Shown piece by piece: positions 36,291 to 45,853 of a DNA stretch of 64,000 nucleotides. The stretch comes from Paenibacillus sp. FSL K6-1096 (lineage in GTDB: Bacteria; Bacillota; Bacilli; Paenibacillales; Paenibacillaceae), in NCBI RefSeq assembly GCF_037977055.1, contig NZ_CP150274.1, positions 6,696,001 to 6,760,000 of the forward strand. The letters run 5' to 3'. Each line of letters starts with the position of its first letter. Within the stretch, counting starts at the first letter, position 1. A program made the position numbers and the translations under genes. A model generated the notes under the pieces. It did no database searches. It was not told the DNA's origin and was given only the letters and a program-made list of their open reading frames with translations.

Positions 36291-38108
36291 ATGGATTTGT
36301 TGCGATTATTGCCTACTAAGCGTTTATTGTATTTGCTGATTGTTCTGCTGGCTGTGGGGTTCGGTCTGAATTTCTTTCTGCAGACGGCTACGTTCCGTAT
36401 GAATCTGTCTCAGGCGCTGGAGTGGATTGGCACCAATCCATTGCTATATATGAGTGGAAGCTTGTTTATTTTCTGTGTCCTGCTGCTAAGCTCTGTGATT
36501 GTGCCGAATACCTATGCGGGACCGGCTGTGGTCAGTCTGTTGTTCCTGCTGCTTGGCATCGCCAGTGATCAGAAGCTGGCGACGCGCGGGGAGCCGCTGT
36601 TTCCGTGGGACCTGATGCTGCTGAAGAATGCTGAAGGGATGAGCAAGATTACCAGCGGGATGATCTCACCGGTTGCAATTATTGTTGCTGCTGCGCTGGT
36701 TGCCGGTCTGGTCTATCTGATTGTTAAGCTGCCGAAGAACCGGATCAGCTTTCCATTGCGGGCCGTGCTCGGCGGGATATCTGTGGGGCTGAGCGCGTAC
36801 TTCCTCGTGCTGGTCAGCAGCCAATCCCCGGTTGTGGCAGCTATGAATTACCAGAATATCTTCTGGAACCAGAAGGTCAATTATACACAGAACGGATTCG
36901 TGTACGCCTTCGCCGGGAATCTGCGGCAGAGCCTGATGGAGAAGCCGGCGGGCTACAGCCGTGAGGCAGTGGAGACGGTGGCCGCCAAGTATGCGGCATT
37001 GCCGGATGCGCCGGTGCAGGCCGGCCTGGACGAACAGCCGAACATTCTGTTTATGATGAATGAGGCGTTCTTTGATCCCACCCGTCTGCCCGGGTATACC
37101 CTGAGTGAAGATCCGCTGACATTCATCCATGGGGCGGCGGAGCAGACCCCGTCCGGTTATTTGCTGTCCCCGGAATTCGGCGGCAATACAGCCAATGTGG
37201 AATTCGAGGCGCTGACCGGGCTGTCGATGTATTTCCTGGGAGATGGAACGATTCCCTATCAGCAGCGACTGGTCAAAATGTCCTCCCTGCCGTCCATCGT
37301 CAGTATTCTGAAGGACAGAGGCTATGAGGCGCTGGCGCTGCATCCGTTCGATGAGACCTTCTACAACCGCAACCGTGTCTATCCTATGCTCGGCTTCGGC
37401 CGCTTCACCAGCGAGAAGGATCTGCCGGATGCGGCCCGCCTGACCCCGGAAGGATATATCTCGGATAAGGCCGCGGTTGATGAGGCGGTCAGCCAGCTCA
37501 AAGCAGCCTCCGGCCCTGCTTTCCTGCATCTGGTGACGATGCAGAATCATTTTCCGTTCACCAAAGGGCTGAACGGACCGAACACCATCACCGTCCAAGG
37601 CGGACTGCCGGAACAGAAGGATGAGCTGGAGACCTATATGCAGGACGCCAAGCTGACGGATGAGGCGCTGGCCTATTTGCAGCAGGAGCTGTTGACAATT
37701 AAGCGTCCAACCATTGCGGTCTTCTGGGGAGACCATCTGCCGGCACTCTCGGCCGGAATCTATACAGAAGCAGGCTGGGACCAGCAGCCGCGGCTGAAGC
37801 ATGAGACCCAGCTTATGATTCTGGCGAACTTCGATATTGGAAAAGAGCCGCTGGGCAGCCTGAGCCCAGCCTTCCTGGGTCCCGCAGTCTTCAAGCTGTC
37901 AGGCCAGACCTTGCCCGCCTACTACAAGCTGCTGGAGCGGGTGCGCGAAGCCGTTCCGGGCCTGAGCAAGCAGGTGCTGATCGGACCGGGTGACAGCGGC
38001 ATCCTGAAGGAGCTGACTCCGGAGCAGCAGGCGCTGCTGGACGACTACCGCCTGATTCAATATGACCTGCTCGAAGGGGAGCAGTATGCGGCGAAGCTGA
38101 TGTTCTAA
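36291..38108 (+). CDS. LTA synthase family sulfatase-fold membrane enzyme
   Basis: 605 residues. Five membrane helices in the first 180 residues, then an extracellular alkaline-phosphatase-superfamily domain. The nucleophile threonine lies in SPEFGGNTANVEFEALTG (about residues 290-300), metal-binding residues in the MMNEAFFDP segment and in VFWGDHLPA near the end; HLVTMQNHFPF provides the conserved His. Such enzymes transfer glycerol phosphate from phosphatidylglycerol to build lipoteichoic acid or related polymers. The gene is monocistronic and convergent with the BtrH-like operon, 16 bp away. The start could also be TTG 36297, which is better spaced from AGGAG. Confidence 0.9.
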   Translation: MDLLRLLPTKRLLYLLIVLLAVGFGLNFFLQTATFRMNLSQALEWIGTNPLLYMSGSLFIFCVLLLSSVIVPNTYAGPAVVSLLFLLLGIASDQKLATRGEPLFPWDLMLLKNAEGMSKITSGMISPVAIIVAAALVAGLVYLIVKLPKNRISFPLRAVLGGISVGLSAYFLVLVSSQSPVVAAMNYQNIFWNQKVNYTQNGFVYAFAGNLRQSLMEKPAGYSREAVETVAAKYAALPDAPVQAGLDEQPNILFMMNEAFFDPTRLPGYTLSEDPLTFIHGAAEQTPSGYLLSPEFGGNTANVEFEALTGLSMYFLGDGTIPYQQRLVKMSSLPSIVSILKDRGYEALALHPFDETFYNRNRVYPMLGFGRFTSEKDLPDAARLTPEGYISDKAAVDEAVSQLKAASGPAFLHLVTMQNHFPFTKGLNGPNTITVQGGLPEQKDELETYMQDAKLTDEALAYLQQELLTIKRPTIAVFWGDHLPALSAGIYTEAGWDQQPRLKHETQLMILANFDIGKEPLGSLSPAFLGPAVFKLSGQTLPAYYKLLERVREAVPGLSKQVLIGPGDSGILKELTPEQQALLDDYRLIQYDLLEGEQYAAKLMF

Positions 38109-38124
38109 CCGTGAAGCGGGAAGG

Positions 38125-39120
38125 TCAGCGCAGTCCGATATCATGGAATCGGTTCTCGATCGGCTCACGGAGCAGATGGCGGATGGACTGGATCGCTGCG
38201 GTCTCGATACGCTTGGCTTCCCGGAGGAGCGGGAGCAGGGAGTCAGCATCAATGGAACCTGGAGCCGCTGGCGCATGTACAGGCTTTTTGTTAAGAGTGA
38301 CGGTAATTTCATTATAGACAGCAGTCAGAGCCGCATAATGTTCTGCAACGCCATCAACTTCTGGCCAATACTGGCAGGCTTCCCTTGCGTAGGCAGCAGT
38401 GTCCTGTTTCAATCCTGCATAGAAGATCAGCGTCTCATAGGCTCCGGCAGTATCATAGGTCTTGTCCGCCAGGGCTTCCAGCATGGCATCATAGGCCTTC
38501 AGGCCGCAGGCATAATGCGCTTCCGGCAGCATCGGATCATGAACCTCTGCCTTGTACACCGCCTGAATGAAGGACTCTCTGATCACCTGAACGATATCCT
38601 TCCGGATCTGACCTTCATAGATCTGGCCATACCAATAAGGTGATTCATTCCTTCCGAATTGATCGTAAGGCAGCTCCAGCTCAGCGGCAGACGTATTTTC
38701 CCTGTAATAGAAAAGCTGCCGCTCATCATCACAACGGGTAATCACCACGAAACGGTCCTTCCAGCAGACCACCCCGGTGCCTTGTTCAAGGGATTGGCGG
38801 ATTGCCGTAATGGCCTGCCTCTGATAGAGAGGGAAGGTGGGGCTGAAGTTAAAGCCTGCACCCTGGCTGGCGATAATGCCGATCAGATCTGCAGCTACGT
38901 AATGTTCAGCCGCCCAGTTATATGCCGTAGCAGAATCCGGGTGAAGCTGTCTGTGCACAGACAGGCGGAAGCATAAGGCCGTCATTCCGGCCAGCATCGG
39001 CCTCGACAGCGTGAACCAGCCTTTGGCCGACAGGACCTGGTGCATGGCATCTGCAAAATAGAGCGGAACACACGGATGATCCACTACGGCAGATACGTGC
39101 TTATTATGGTGGTCCTTCAT
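38125..39120 (-). CDS. BtrH-like protein, second paralogue (function unknown)
   Basis: 331 residues. Clearly related to the preceding gene's product: MLAGMTALCFRLSVHRQLHPDSATAYNWA here corresponds in layout to MLSGLSGMAFKFTVH there. The N-terminal half resembles the BtrH N-terminal (papain-like) domain seen in peptide/antibiotic tailoring proteins, but I see no clear Cys-His catalytic pair in the usual place, so it may be non-catalytic. The C-terminal half is helical. ATG 39120 overlaps the upstream gene's TGA (ATGA), which fixes the start and implies co-translation. It is the last gene of a WYL-regulator operon. Confidence 0.6.
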   Translation of the reverse strand: MKDHHNKHVSAVVDHPCVPLYFADAMHQVLSAKGWFTLSRPMLAGMTALCFRLSVHRQLHPDSATAYNWAAEHYVAADLIGIIASQGAGFNFSPTFPLYQRQAITAIRQSLEQGTGVVCWKDRFVVITRCDDERQLFYYRENTSAAELELPYDQFGRNESPYWYGQIYEGQIRKDIVQVIRESFIQAVYKAEVHDPMLPEAHYACGLKAYDAMLEALADKTYDTAGAYETLIFYAGLKQDTAAYAREACQYWPEVDGVAEHYAALTAVYNEITVTLNKKPVHAPAAPGSIDADSLLPLLREAKRIETAAIQSIRHLLREPIENRFHDIGLR

Positions 39121-40124
39121 CGTGCGGTATGCACCCCCCATCTCGGCAGCGTGGACCGCTTCAGGTCCGGGTACTGTCCGGAAATTATTTTGACCCGCCC
39201 CATGGCCCGTTCCTCCAGCTCCAATGCCTTCTCCAAAGCAGCACAGAGAGCAGGAAGCTGATCCTGCACCAGCAGCTTGCGGCCGCTCTCTTCCTGAATT
39301 GCAGCAGCCAGCGGTCCGCCCAGTTCTTCCACCAGCTCAGCATACAAGCGCTGAACCTCCTCCAGCCCCGGCAATACAGACTGAACCTCCTGCAGATAAG
39401 CGGAGATCTCAATCCGCGATGTCTGGTAGGATTCGAGGATGTAGACAGCGCCGAAGCTGTCAAATCCGCCCTGCTGAAGCGCACGAATCAGGAAACTGTA
39501 GGCCAGGCGGCCTGAACCAAGGCTTACGTCAGGAAGTGTTTTGTGTGAAGTCTCCCAATCCTCCAGTGCAAGCCGAAGCGATTCAAGTACAGCATCCTGC
39601 AGCGGAATCTTCACCCGCTCTCCGACAAACATACAGTCCCAAAAGGGCGTGAAGTTAAGGCCGAAGTTATCATACAGCACAATCTGTGTCTCGCCGGACC
39701 AGCCGTCCTGTACATAGAACACGCCGTCCTCCTCATCATAACCATGAATTACGCCGAATTCCGGTATCCAGTAGATGCAGGCCAGGCCGCGGTCGAGACT
39801 CTGCTTCACATTGTCAATAGCGATCCGCTGGTACTCCCCGAACGAAGCATGTCTAATTCTCCCGCCGTCATCCAGCAAGAAGATCCCGAGATTATCGACA
39901 GCCCGGCGATGCTCTGTGCCCCACTGTCCGTAAGCTGTAACAGACATGGGGAGAAGCTTCTCATGTACGGTGAATTTGAAGGCCATGCCGCTTAGGCCGG
40001 AGAGCATGAATTTTGGACCCTCGAATAATCCGGCGGCAGTCGTTACGGCATAGAGCGCATCGGTAAAAGATTTCGATTCCCGCTTCATCTGAACGTCAAG
40101 AATTACGCCTGATCGCTTGCTCAC
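39117..40124 (-). CDS. BtrH-like protein, first paralogue (function unknown)
   Basis: 335 residues. Contains LSGLSGMAFKFTVHEKLLP, IYWIPEFGVIHGYDEEDGVFYVQDGWSG and a helical C-terminal region ending in LEKALELEERAMGRV. The layout matches the BtrH N-terminal-domain family and the neighbouring paralogue; the family assignment is inference from motif shape. GTG 40124 overlaps the WYL gene's stop (GTGA) and has AGGAG 8 nt upstream. Three genes in an unbroken run of 4-bp overlaps strongly suggest one functional unit. Confidence 0.6.
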   Translation of the reverse strand: MSKRSGVILDVQMKRESKSFTDALYAVTTAAGLFEGPKFMLSGLSGMAFKFTVHEKLLPMSVTAYGQWGTEHRRAVDNLGIFLLDDGGRIRHASFGEYQRIAIDNVKQSLDRGLACIYWIPEFGVIHGYDEEDGVFYVQDGWSGETQIVLYDNFGLNFTPFWDCMFVGERVKIPLQDAVLESLRLALEDWETSHKTLPDVSLGSGRLAYSFLIRALQQGGFDSFGAVYILESYQTSRIEISAYLQEVQSVLPGLEEVQRLYAELVEELGGPLAAAIQEESGRKLLVQDQLPALCAALEKALELEERAMGRVKIISGQYPDLKRSTLPRWGVHTAR

Positions 40125-41035
40125 TGTTCATTCTCCTGTTCCTCCAGCCGTTTCAACGTTGCCTCACAGATGCTGCGGAGCTTGTCCTTCAGCCATTTGG
40201 GGGCCAGGACGGCAATCCACTCTGCGCGGAGTAATTGTGCGATGAACGCGCGGGTATCATAAAAATCAACCTCATAGACATCTTCGGCGGCGGCGCGGAG
40301 CTTGTAACCGTCCCATGAGCTGTCCAGAGGCAAACTGTTCATACGGATTCTCGCCGTGAATGGCTTCAAGGGTCTGGTCTGCTCCACCGGTGCTTCAGGG
40401 CCATCCTCTCCAGGGGTGAAGACCCTGCCGGTCAGCGTTAGCTGGCGGATGCCGGACAGGCTGTAATATTCACTCCGTCCGTCTCCCTCCACAGCAGCCA
40501 CCAGATAATCATCCTCTACCCGGCGGCTCAGCTGCAAAGGACAGAGATACAGCTCCTGCGGCGTGTCCTGGCCGTTCCGGTAGAGAACGTGGAGCACCCT
40601 GCGGGCCCGGATCGCCTGCTCCAGCATCTCCATGACCTGCAAGCGGTGAGGATTCACTTCAAATACAGGCAGCTTCAGCTCCCTCTCCGCAAGAGGCTGT
40701 TCCGTGAAGCGCTCAAGCAGATCTCCGACCTTGCGGATCGACTGGGCGTTCTCATAATCATAATGGCTGTACCGGTAAGCCAAATATTTCAGCACCCGCT
40801 GCTCCTCGTCTGTAATGTACAGATGGGGGAGAACGAAGCTGTTATCCTCATAGATATATCCGCGCTGCTTCGCTACATACCGGAGCGGGGCCCGCAGCGA
40901 TTCCGCCAGATATTCAATATCCCGCTGCGCCTGGCGCCTGGAAATCTCGAACTGCTCAGCCAGCTTACTGCTGTTCGGATACGCCAGCTGGCGGATCTGC
41001 TGGTCAAACCACTGAATCCGGTGAATATGGCTCAT
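40121..41035 (-). CDS. WYL domain transcriptional regulator
   Basis: 304 residues. N-terminal winged helix (about 1-65: NSSKLAEQFEISRRQAQRDIEYL), central WYL domain (about 125-205: VLHVLYRNGQDTPQELYLCPLQLSRRVEDDYLVA) and the WCX C-terminal domain (about 220-300). WYL proteins are ligand-responsive regulators, often of defence or DNA-damage genes. ATG 41035 has GGGAG upstream; longer in-frame extension lacks homology. It heads the operon with the two BtrH-like genes and probably regulates it. Confidence 0.85.
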   Translation of the reverse strand: MSHIHRIQWFDQQIRQLAYPNSSKLAEQFEISRRQAQRDIEYLAESLRAPLRYVAKQRGYIYEDNSFVLPHLYITDEEQRVLKYLAYRYSHYDYENAQSIRKVGDLLERFTEQPLAERELKLPVFEVNPHRLQVMEMLEQAIRARRVLHVLYRNGQDTPQELYLCPLQLSRRVEDDYLVAAVEGDGRSEYYSLSGIRQLTLTGRVFTPGEDGPEAPVEQTRPLKPFTARIRMNSLPLDSSWDGYKLRAAAEDVYEVDFYDTRAFIAQLLRAEWIAVLAPKWLKDKLRSICEATLKRLEEQENEQ

Positions 41036-41118
41036 GCTTCTCCCGCTCCTTCCTGTCAGCTTCCAGTATAGCTGGTGAAGACTTTTAAGGCCAGAAAGAC
41101 CGCTCCTTCGAAAAGAAA

Positions 41119-41170
41119 CAAGGATGCTGCCCGGCATCCATGCACGAAGCATGAAGCAGGGGCATCCTTA
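41119..41170 (-). terminator. Terminator of the zinc-ribbon gene
   Basis: On the minus strand AAGGATGC (41169-41162) pairs with GCATCCTT (41127-41120) with an inner CATGC/GCATG stem, followed by GTTTCTTTT. Confidence 0.7.
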
Positions 41171-41177
41171 TGCCAAT

Positions 41178-41366
41178 CTAGCGGGTTGCTGCGTCTACTC
41201 TAACCTGCGCGGCTTTGTCGCAGCGCTTGCAGACCTTCAGGGCGGTGCCGTCGGATTTTATTTTGGTATAGAGCAGCTTGATTCTAGTGGAACCGCAGAC
41301 CGGGCAGGTGCCGCGCCCACGGGAGGGAAGGGTCCAGAGTACCCGTCCGCGTTTGGTTTTTGGCAT
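41178..41366 (-). CDS. Small zinc-ribbon protein, function unknown
   Basis: 62 residues. Two knuckles, CPVC at about 21-24 and CKRC at about 46-49, form a typical zinc ribbon; the rest is very basic (MPKTKRGRVLW, TKIKSDG), suggesting nucleic acid or ribosome contact. GAGG lies 9 nt before ATG 41366; an ATG at 41381 would overlap it. I do not recognise a named family; compared with ribosomal L33/L32 proteins it shares only the ribbon. Confidence 0.65.
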   Translation of the reverse strand: MPKTKRGRVLWTLPSRGRGTCPVCGSTRIKLLYTKIKSDGTALKVCKRCDKAAQVRVDAATR

Positions 41367-41465
41367 GTTCGTAATCCTCATTTCGTTTATTTGATGGTAC
41401 TTGTCCAGTATAAAGCAGCTGGTACGACATAAAATGTCGCAGCAAATCCGGATTTCAAAGCGTAA

Positions 41466-41495
41466 TTGACGAAATGGCTTCCCTGAGATTAGACT
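41466..41495 (+). promoter_or_regulatory. Promoter for the sugar-sensing operon
   Basis: TTGACG (41466-41471), 18-bp spacer, TAGACT (41490-41495), 67 bp before ATG 41563. Confidence 0.55.
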
Positions 41496-41562
41496 GGATT
41501 GGTGTTGTGGAAGAAGTGCGGTAAAGCTGCCGATTTTTAGGTTTTTGAAAGGGGTTACAATT

Positions 41563-42576
41563 ATGAAAAAGCTCTGGCTGGTCTATGTGTTACTGATTGG
41601 AATCTTCGTGATCTATGTGCTGAATTACAAGCAGCAGAGTGATTCGGCCGACCCGTGGGAGACCGCCGGGCTGCGCGGGAATATTGAAGATAAATATGTG
41701 ATGGTCACCTTCCAGCTGGGCATTGACTACTGGAAAAGCGTGCTGAAGGGCTTCGAGGATGCCGCTGAGGAGCTTAACGTCTCTGTCGAGTACCATGGCT
41801 CGACCCAGCATAATGCAAGCGAGCAGATGACCGTGCTGGAGCAGACCATCGCCAAGAAGCCGGCGGGGATTGCGATTTCGGCCGTGAATTCCAAGCTGCT
41901 CACTGCAACGATCAATAAGGCGGTGGAAAGCGGGATTCCGGTGGTGCTGTTTGATTCGGGAGCGCCGGACAGCAAGGCATACTCGTTCCTGGGAACGGAT
42001 AATTATAAGGCCGGAACCCAGGCGGCGCACAAGATGGCCGAGCTGACCGGCGGTACAGGGGAGGTTGCCATTATTACCACACCGGATCAGCATAATCACC
42101 AGGAGCGGACAGAGGGCTTCACCGATACGATCCGCAGCAGGTATCCGCAGATGAAGCTGGTGGCGGTTAAGGACGGGCGGGGAGATCAGGTGGCGTCCAG
42201 AGAAGCCGCCGAGCAGCTGCTGGCTGGCTATCCGCGGCTTGCCGGGATTTTCGCTACAGAGTCCAATGGGGGCATCGGCGTAGCGGAGGCGGTTGATGCA
42301 GTGCGCAGCGGCGGTCCGGCCCCGCAGATCATCAGCTTTGATACGGATAAAGGCACACTTGATCTGGTGAAGCAGGGCAAGATTGCCGCTACCATGGCCC
42401 AAGGGACCTGGAACATGGGGTACTGGTCGCTGACCGAGCTGTTCCATCTGCACCGTGATCTGGCAGCAGACCCTGAGGCCTATACCAATAACAAGCCCCT
42501 GCCTGTCCCCGATTCGGTAGATACCGGAATTGATGTGGTCACGCGGCAGAACGTGGAGAATTATTATGCCAAATAG
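41563..42576 (+). CDS. Membrane-anchored sugar-binding protein (sensor partner)
   Basis: 337 residues. One hydrophobic segment at residues 4-21 (LWLVYVLLIGIFVIYVLN) without lipobox acts as signal anchor, then a type I periplasmic binding fold (RbsB/ChvE type): VTFQLGIDYWKSVLKGF, KPAGIAISAVNS, PVVLFDSGAP and GIFATESNGGIGVAEA. It is followed by a YesM-type kinase and YesN-type regulator, so it most likely presents sugar to the kinase rather than to a transporter; such three-part sensors are known in Firmicutes. ATG 41563 has AAAGGGG upstream. Confidence 0.85.
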   Translation: MKKLWLVYVLLIGIFVIYVLNYKQQSDSADPWETAGLRGNIEDKYVMVTFQLGIDYWKSVLKGFEDAAEELNVSVEYHGSTQHNASEQMTVLEQTIAKKPAGIAISAVNSKLLTATINKAVESGIPVVLFDSGAPDSKAYSFLGTDNYKAGTQAAHKMAELTGGTGEVAIITTPDQHNHQERTEGFTDTIRSRYPQMKLVAVKDGRGDQVASREAAEQLLAGYPRLAGIFATESNGGIGVAEAVDAVRSGGPAPQIISFDTDKGTLDLVKQGKIAATMAQGTWNMGYWSLTELFHLHRDLAADPEAYTNNKPLPVPDSVDTGIDVVTRQNVENYYAK

Positions 42577-42606
42577 CAGCTTGCGAATGCCGCAGAGGGG
42601 GAACCA

Positions 42607-44487
42607 GTGATGCGCAGGGTCAGCGGGAACATGGAAAAGCTGAAGCTCAATAATATGCCGATCCGCTATAAGCTGATTATTCACTTTTTGCTGATCAGCA
42701 TTCTGCCTGCCATCGGCCTGGGCTTCCTGATTGGCTGGACGGTGGACCGGATCGTGGAGGAGCAGAGCAACGAGAATACCATGCAGCTCATCCGCAAGGT
42801 GAATACGGCCATAGAGAGCGATGTGGAGAATCTGCAGAAAATCACCTATCTCATCTCCTTCGATCCGGGGGTGCAGAACTTCCTTAAGAACGGGGCCGGC
42901 ACGGTACAGTCCGGACCGGCAGCGGGAAACGGTGAATCGGCTGAATATAACATCCGCAAATTTCTGCAGGGCTTCACGACACTCAGCTCCGAGGTTGCCG
43001 GCATTATGCTGGTTAACCGGGAAGGGGCGTTCATCAGCAACGAGATGTATGCCCGCTCCGGTACGCAGCTTACAGAAGAGTCCTGGTACAAGCAGGCTGC
43101 GGAGAATAAAGGGATATTCCTCATCGTCGGCCATCCTTACGGCCGGGCGGTCCGCTCACATGCGGATTACAAGGAGAGCGAGGTGGTCTCGGCGGTAAGG
43201 GCGATTGTCAATCCGGAAACACAGGTTGTGCAGGGCGTAGTGCTGGTGGATCTGAAGCTGCGGGTCATTGCGGAGACTGCCCGGGATGTAACGCTAGGCA
43301 AGACCGGCTACCTTACGGTAGTAGACAATAATGGAGAGCTGATCTATGCCCCTCAACACCCGCTGCTGCGCAAAATTCCGGCAGGCCTGTTCACCGAGCC
43401 GTCCGGGATCACCTCAGAGACCGTAGACGGCCGGCGGCTGCAGCTCATCTACCGGACCTCGCCGTTCACCGGCTGGACCACAATGGGGGTGTTCCCGATG
43501 GATGAATCCGCTTATGGGGTGCGGGAAATCACATTCAATGTGGTAACCTTTGTGTTTGTGGTCTGTATGCTGGGCATGACGGCTTCGTTCTATCTGGCGT
43601 ACTCCATCTCCCGTCCGATCGGGCAGTTAGCCTCCTTCATGAGCAAAGCGCAGTCCGGTGACCTGACCATCCGGTACTGGGGGAACCGCTCCGATGAGAT
43701 CGGGCTGCTCGGCCGCAGCTTCAATACGATGCTGGCCCAAATCGGGCGGCTGTTGTCGCTGACGGAGCTGCAGGCGCGGCAGAAGCGCGAGGCTGAGCTG
43801 CGCAGTCTTCAGGCGCATATTAAGCCGCATTTTCTCTACAATACGCTGGATACCATCCACTGGATGGCCCGCAGCAAGGGGGCGGAGGATATTGCCGAGG
43901 TGGTGCAATCCCTCTCGAAGCTGTTCCGGCTCGGACTGAGCAAGGGCAGCGATATCATTCCGCTCGCTGATGAGCTGGAGCATATTCACAGCTATTTGAA
44001 AATTCAGCATGTCCGCTACAGCTCCAAGCTGACTTATTCCATCGAAGTAGAGCCGCAGCTCCAGGAGCTGTACGTGCTCAAGCTGCTGCTGCAGCCGATG
44101 GTGGAGAATGCTATCTATCACGGCATTAAAGAGCGCCGCGGTCCCGGGCATCTCACCATTCAGGTTACGGAGCGGGAGAATACACTCTACCTTACGGTAA
44201 GCGATGATGGCGCGGGGATTCCCGCAGACCGGCTCCGGGAGTTGAAGCAGCGGCTGGAAGCGGTGGGAACCCGCGAACAGGAGCCTGCTGAGCCGGAGAC
44301 TCCGGTGCAGAGCGCCGCTGGTAGCGGCTACGGTATTTTGAATGTACAAGCGCGGATCAGACTGACCTATGGGGCGCCTTACGGTCTTGAAATTGAGAGT
44401 GAGCCGGACAAGGGGACTGTGGTCACAGTCCGTCATCCGGTGGTCCGGGAGAATATACCGGTGAAGAATGTGGGAAGAGGAGGATAA
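42607..44487 (+). CDS. YesM-type sensor histidine kinase
   Basis: 626 residues. Membrane helix at about 23-46, extracellular Cache-like sensor (about 47-300), second helix at about 303-328 (TFVFVVCMLGMTASFYLAY), HAMP (about 329-382), then the His_kinase domain with the phosphorylated His in HIKPHFLYNTLDTIHWMA and the HATPase domain with MVENAIYHG and DDGAGIP. GTG 42607 and ATG 42610 both follow GAGGGGG. It overlaps nothing but lies 2 bp before the regulator gene. Probably senses sugar through the preceding binding protein. Confidence 0.92.
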   Translation: MMRRVSGNMEKLKLNNMPIRYKLIIHFLLISILPAIGLGFLIGWTVDRIVEEQSNENTMQLIRKVNTAIESDVENLQKITYLISFDPGVQNFLKNGAGTVQSGPAAGNGESAEYNIRKFLQGFTTLSSEVAGIMLVNREGAFISNEMYARSGTQLTEESWYKQAAENKGIFLIVGHPYGRAVRSHADYKESEVVSAVRAIVNPETQVVQGVVLVDLKLRVIAETARDVTLGKTGYLTVVDNNGELIYAPQHPLLRKIPAGLFTEPSGITSETVDGRRLQLIYRTSPFTGWTTMGVFPMDESAYGVREITFNVVTFVFVVCMLGMTASFYLAYSISRPIGQLASFMSKAQSGDLTIRYWGNRSDEIGLLGRSFNTMLAQIGRLLSLTELQARQKREAELRSLQAHIKPHFLYNTLDTIHWMARSKGAEDIAEVVQSLSKLFRLGLSKGSDIIPLADELEHIHSYLKIQHVRYSSKLTYSIEVEPQLQELYVLKLLLQPMVENAIYHGIKERRGPGHLTIQVTERENTLYLTVSDDGAGIPADRLRELKQRLEAVGTREQEPAEPETPVQSAAGSGYGILNVQARIRLTYGAPYGLEIESEPDKGTVVTVRHPVVRENIPVKNVGRGG

Positions 44488-44489
44488 CC

Positions 44490-45710
44490 GTGCTGGACAA
44501 ATGGAGAGTAATGATAGCCGATGATGAGGGGATTATCCGAGATGGTATCCGGCAATGCGTCGACTGGGAGGGTCTGGGCATGGAGGTGGTTGCCGAAGCA
44601 GAGGACGGGGAGGAAGCGCTGGAGCTGGCCGTAGCGCAGGCTATCCATATTGCGCTGGTCGATCTGAACATGCCGATTATGCATGGAATGGAGCTGATGA
44701 AGCGGCTGAGAGAGCAGCTGCCCGGCTGCAGAATTATTGTCATCACCGGCCATGATGAATTCGCTTATGCCCAGGAATCGATCCGCCTGCAGGTGAATGA
44801 TTATATTCTTAAGCCGGCGGAGCCGAAGCAATTGATGGAGGTGCTGAGGGGGGTCCGCGACAGGCTGGAGTCGGAGCAGCGGCAGAGCCGGCATCTGGAG
44901 CAGTCCTCCCGGCAGCTGCAGAAGAGCTTCCCGCTGCTGCGCGAGCGCTTCTGCCAGGAATGGCTCGACGGGAACCTGAGCGCGGCCGAGATCCGGGAGC
45001 AGCTGCTGTTCCTGCGGCTGCCGCCTGAGCGGCCCGAGCTGCTCGGCATCATCCGCTGGAGATGGGAAGGCCGCCAGCCGCGTATGAAGGAGACGGAACG
45101 GCAGCTTTTCCTGTTCGCCATGGAGAATATTGCTGCGGAGCTGCTGGAGCCGTATTCCCGGGTGATCTTCCGTGACACGGCCGGTCTGATTGTCATTCTG
45201 CTATGGGATGCTGCGGGCGAGCGGGCGCTGGCCGGAGTGGAGGAGGCGGTGCGCACCACGCTCAAAATCGCCGTCGAAGCCGGTATCCGCCACGTTGAGG
45301 GCGACCTTACGGAGCTGGGGGCGGTCTACCGCAGCTGCCGGGTGGCGCTGGCTAAGGAGCAGCCGCTATCCCCACTGGTCCGCCGGGCGAAGCAGCACAT
45401 CCAGGAGCATTACAGCGAATGCGGGCTGACGCTAGAGGGGACAGCGGGTTTGCTCCAGGCCTCCCCCGTCTACCTGAGCCGCCTGTTCAAGCAGGAGCTG
45501 GGCGAATCGTTCGGCTCTTTCCTGACGCAGACCCGCATCCGCCGGGCCGCACAGCTGCTGCACGCAACGGACCTGAGCATCAGCGAGGTAGCGGAGCAGT
45601 CCGGATACGAGAGCCAGCATTATTTCAGCACGGCCTTCAAGAAGCATACCGGCGTATCCCCGCTGCAGTTCCGTAAGGGCGTGATGCCTGGGGTGGGGGA
45701 TGGCAGGTAG
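44490..45710 (+). CDS. YesN-type response regulator with AraC DNA-binding domain
   Basis: 406 residues. Receiver domain (about 1-120) with DDE at 11-13, phosphoacceptor Asp58 in LVDLNMP, and KP at about 108. A helical linker leads to a C-terminal AraC double helix-turn-helix (about 300-400) with SPVYLSRLFKQELGESF and ISEVAEQSGYESQHYFSTAFKKHTG. It most likely activates the sugar ABC operon downstream, from which it is now separated by the IS110 element. The start is GTG 44490 with GAGGA nearby. Confidence 0.92.
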   Translation: MLDKWRVMIADDEGIIRDGIRQCVDWEGLGMEVVAEAEDGEEALELAVAQAIHIALVDLNMPIMHGMELMKRLREQLPGCRIIVITGHDEFAYAQESIRLQVNDYILKPAEPKQLMEVLRGVRDRLESEQRQSRHLEQSSRQLQKSFPLLRERFCQEWLDGNLSAAEIREQLLFLRLPPERPELLGIIRWRWEGRQPRMKETERQLFLFAMENIAAELLEPYSRVIFRDTAGLIVILLWDAAGERALAGVEEAVRTTLKIAVEAGIRHVEGDLTELGAVYRSCRVALAKEQPLSPLVRRAKQHIQEHYSECGLTLEGTAGLLQASPVYLSRLFKQELGESFGSFLTQTRIRRAAQLLHATDLSISEVAEQSGYESQHYFSTAFKKHTGVSPLQFRKGVMPGVGDGR

Positions 45711-45801
45711 GGAGATGAAGAATAGGTATTTTTACTATGATTGCTTGGGATGCGGGTTTAGCGTTCAATGAAGAGTGAATCCGCCGAGTAATGTTTGTGA
45801 A

Positions 45802-45833
45802 GCGCCTGTGGTCATTAGACTACAGGCGTTTTT
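45802..45833 (+). terminator. Terminator after the response regulator gene
   Basis: CGCCTGTgGTC (45803-45813) pairs with GACtACAGGCG (45818-45828) around ATTA, followed by five T. Confidence 0.85.
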
Positions 45834-45853
45834 AATGGGCGAAGAAGCCACAT

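Noticed and set aside
41590-43134. Minus-strand open frame of 514 codons across the sugar sensor genes
   Set aside because: It lies antisense to two well-supported genes and has no recognisable domain or ribosome site.
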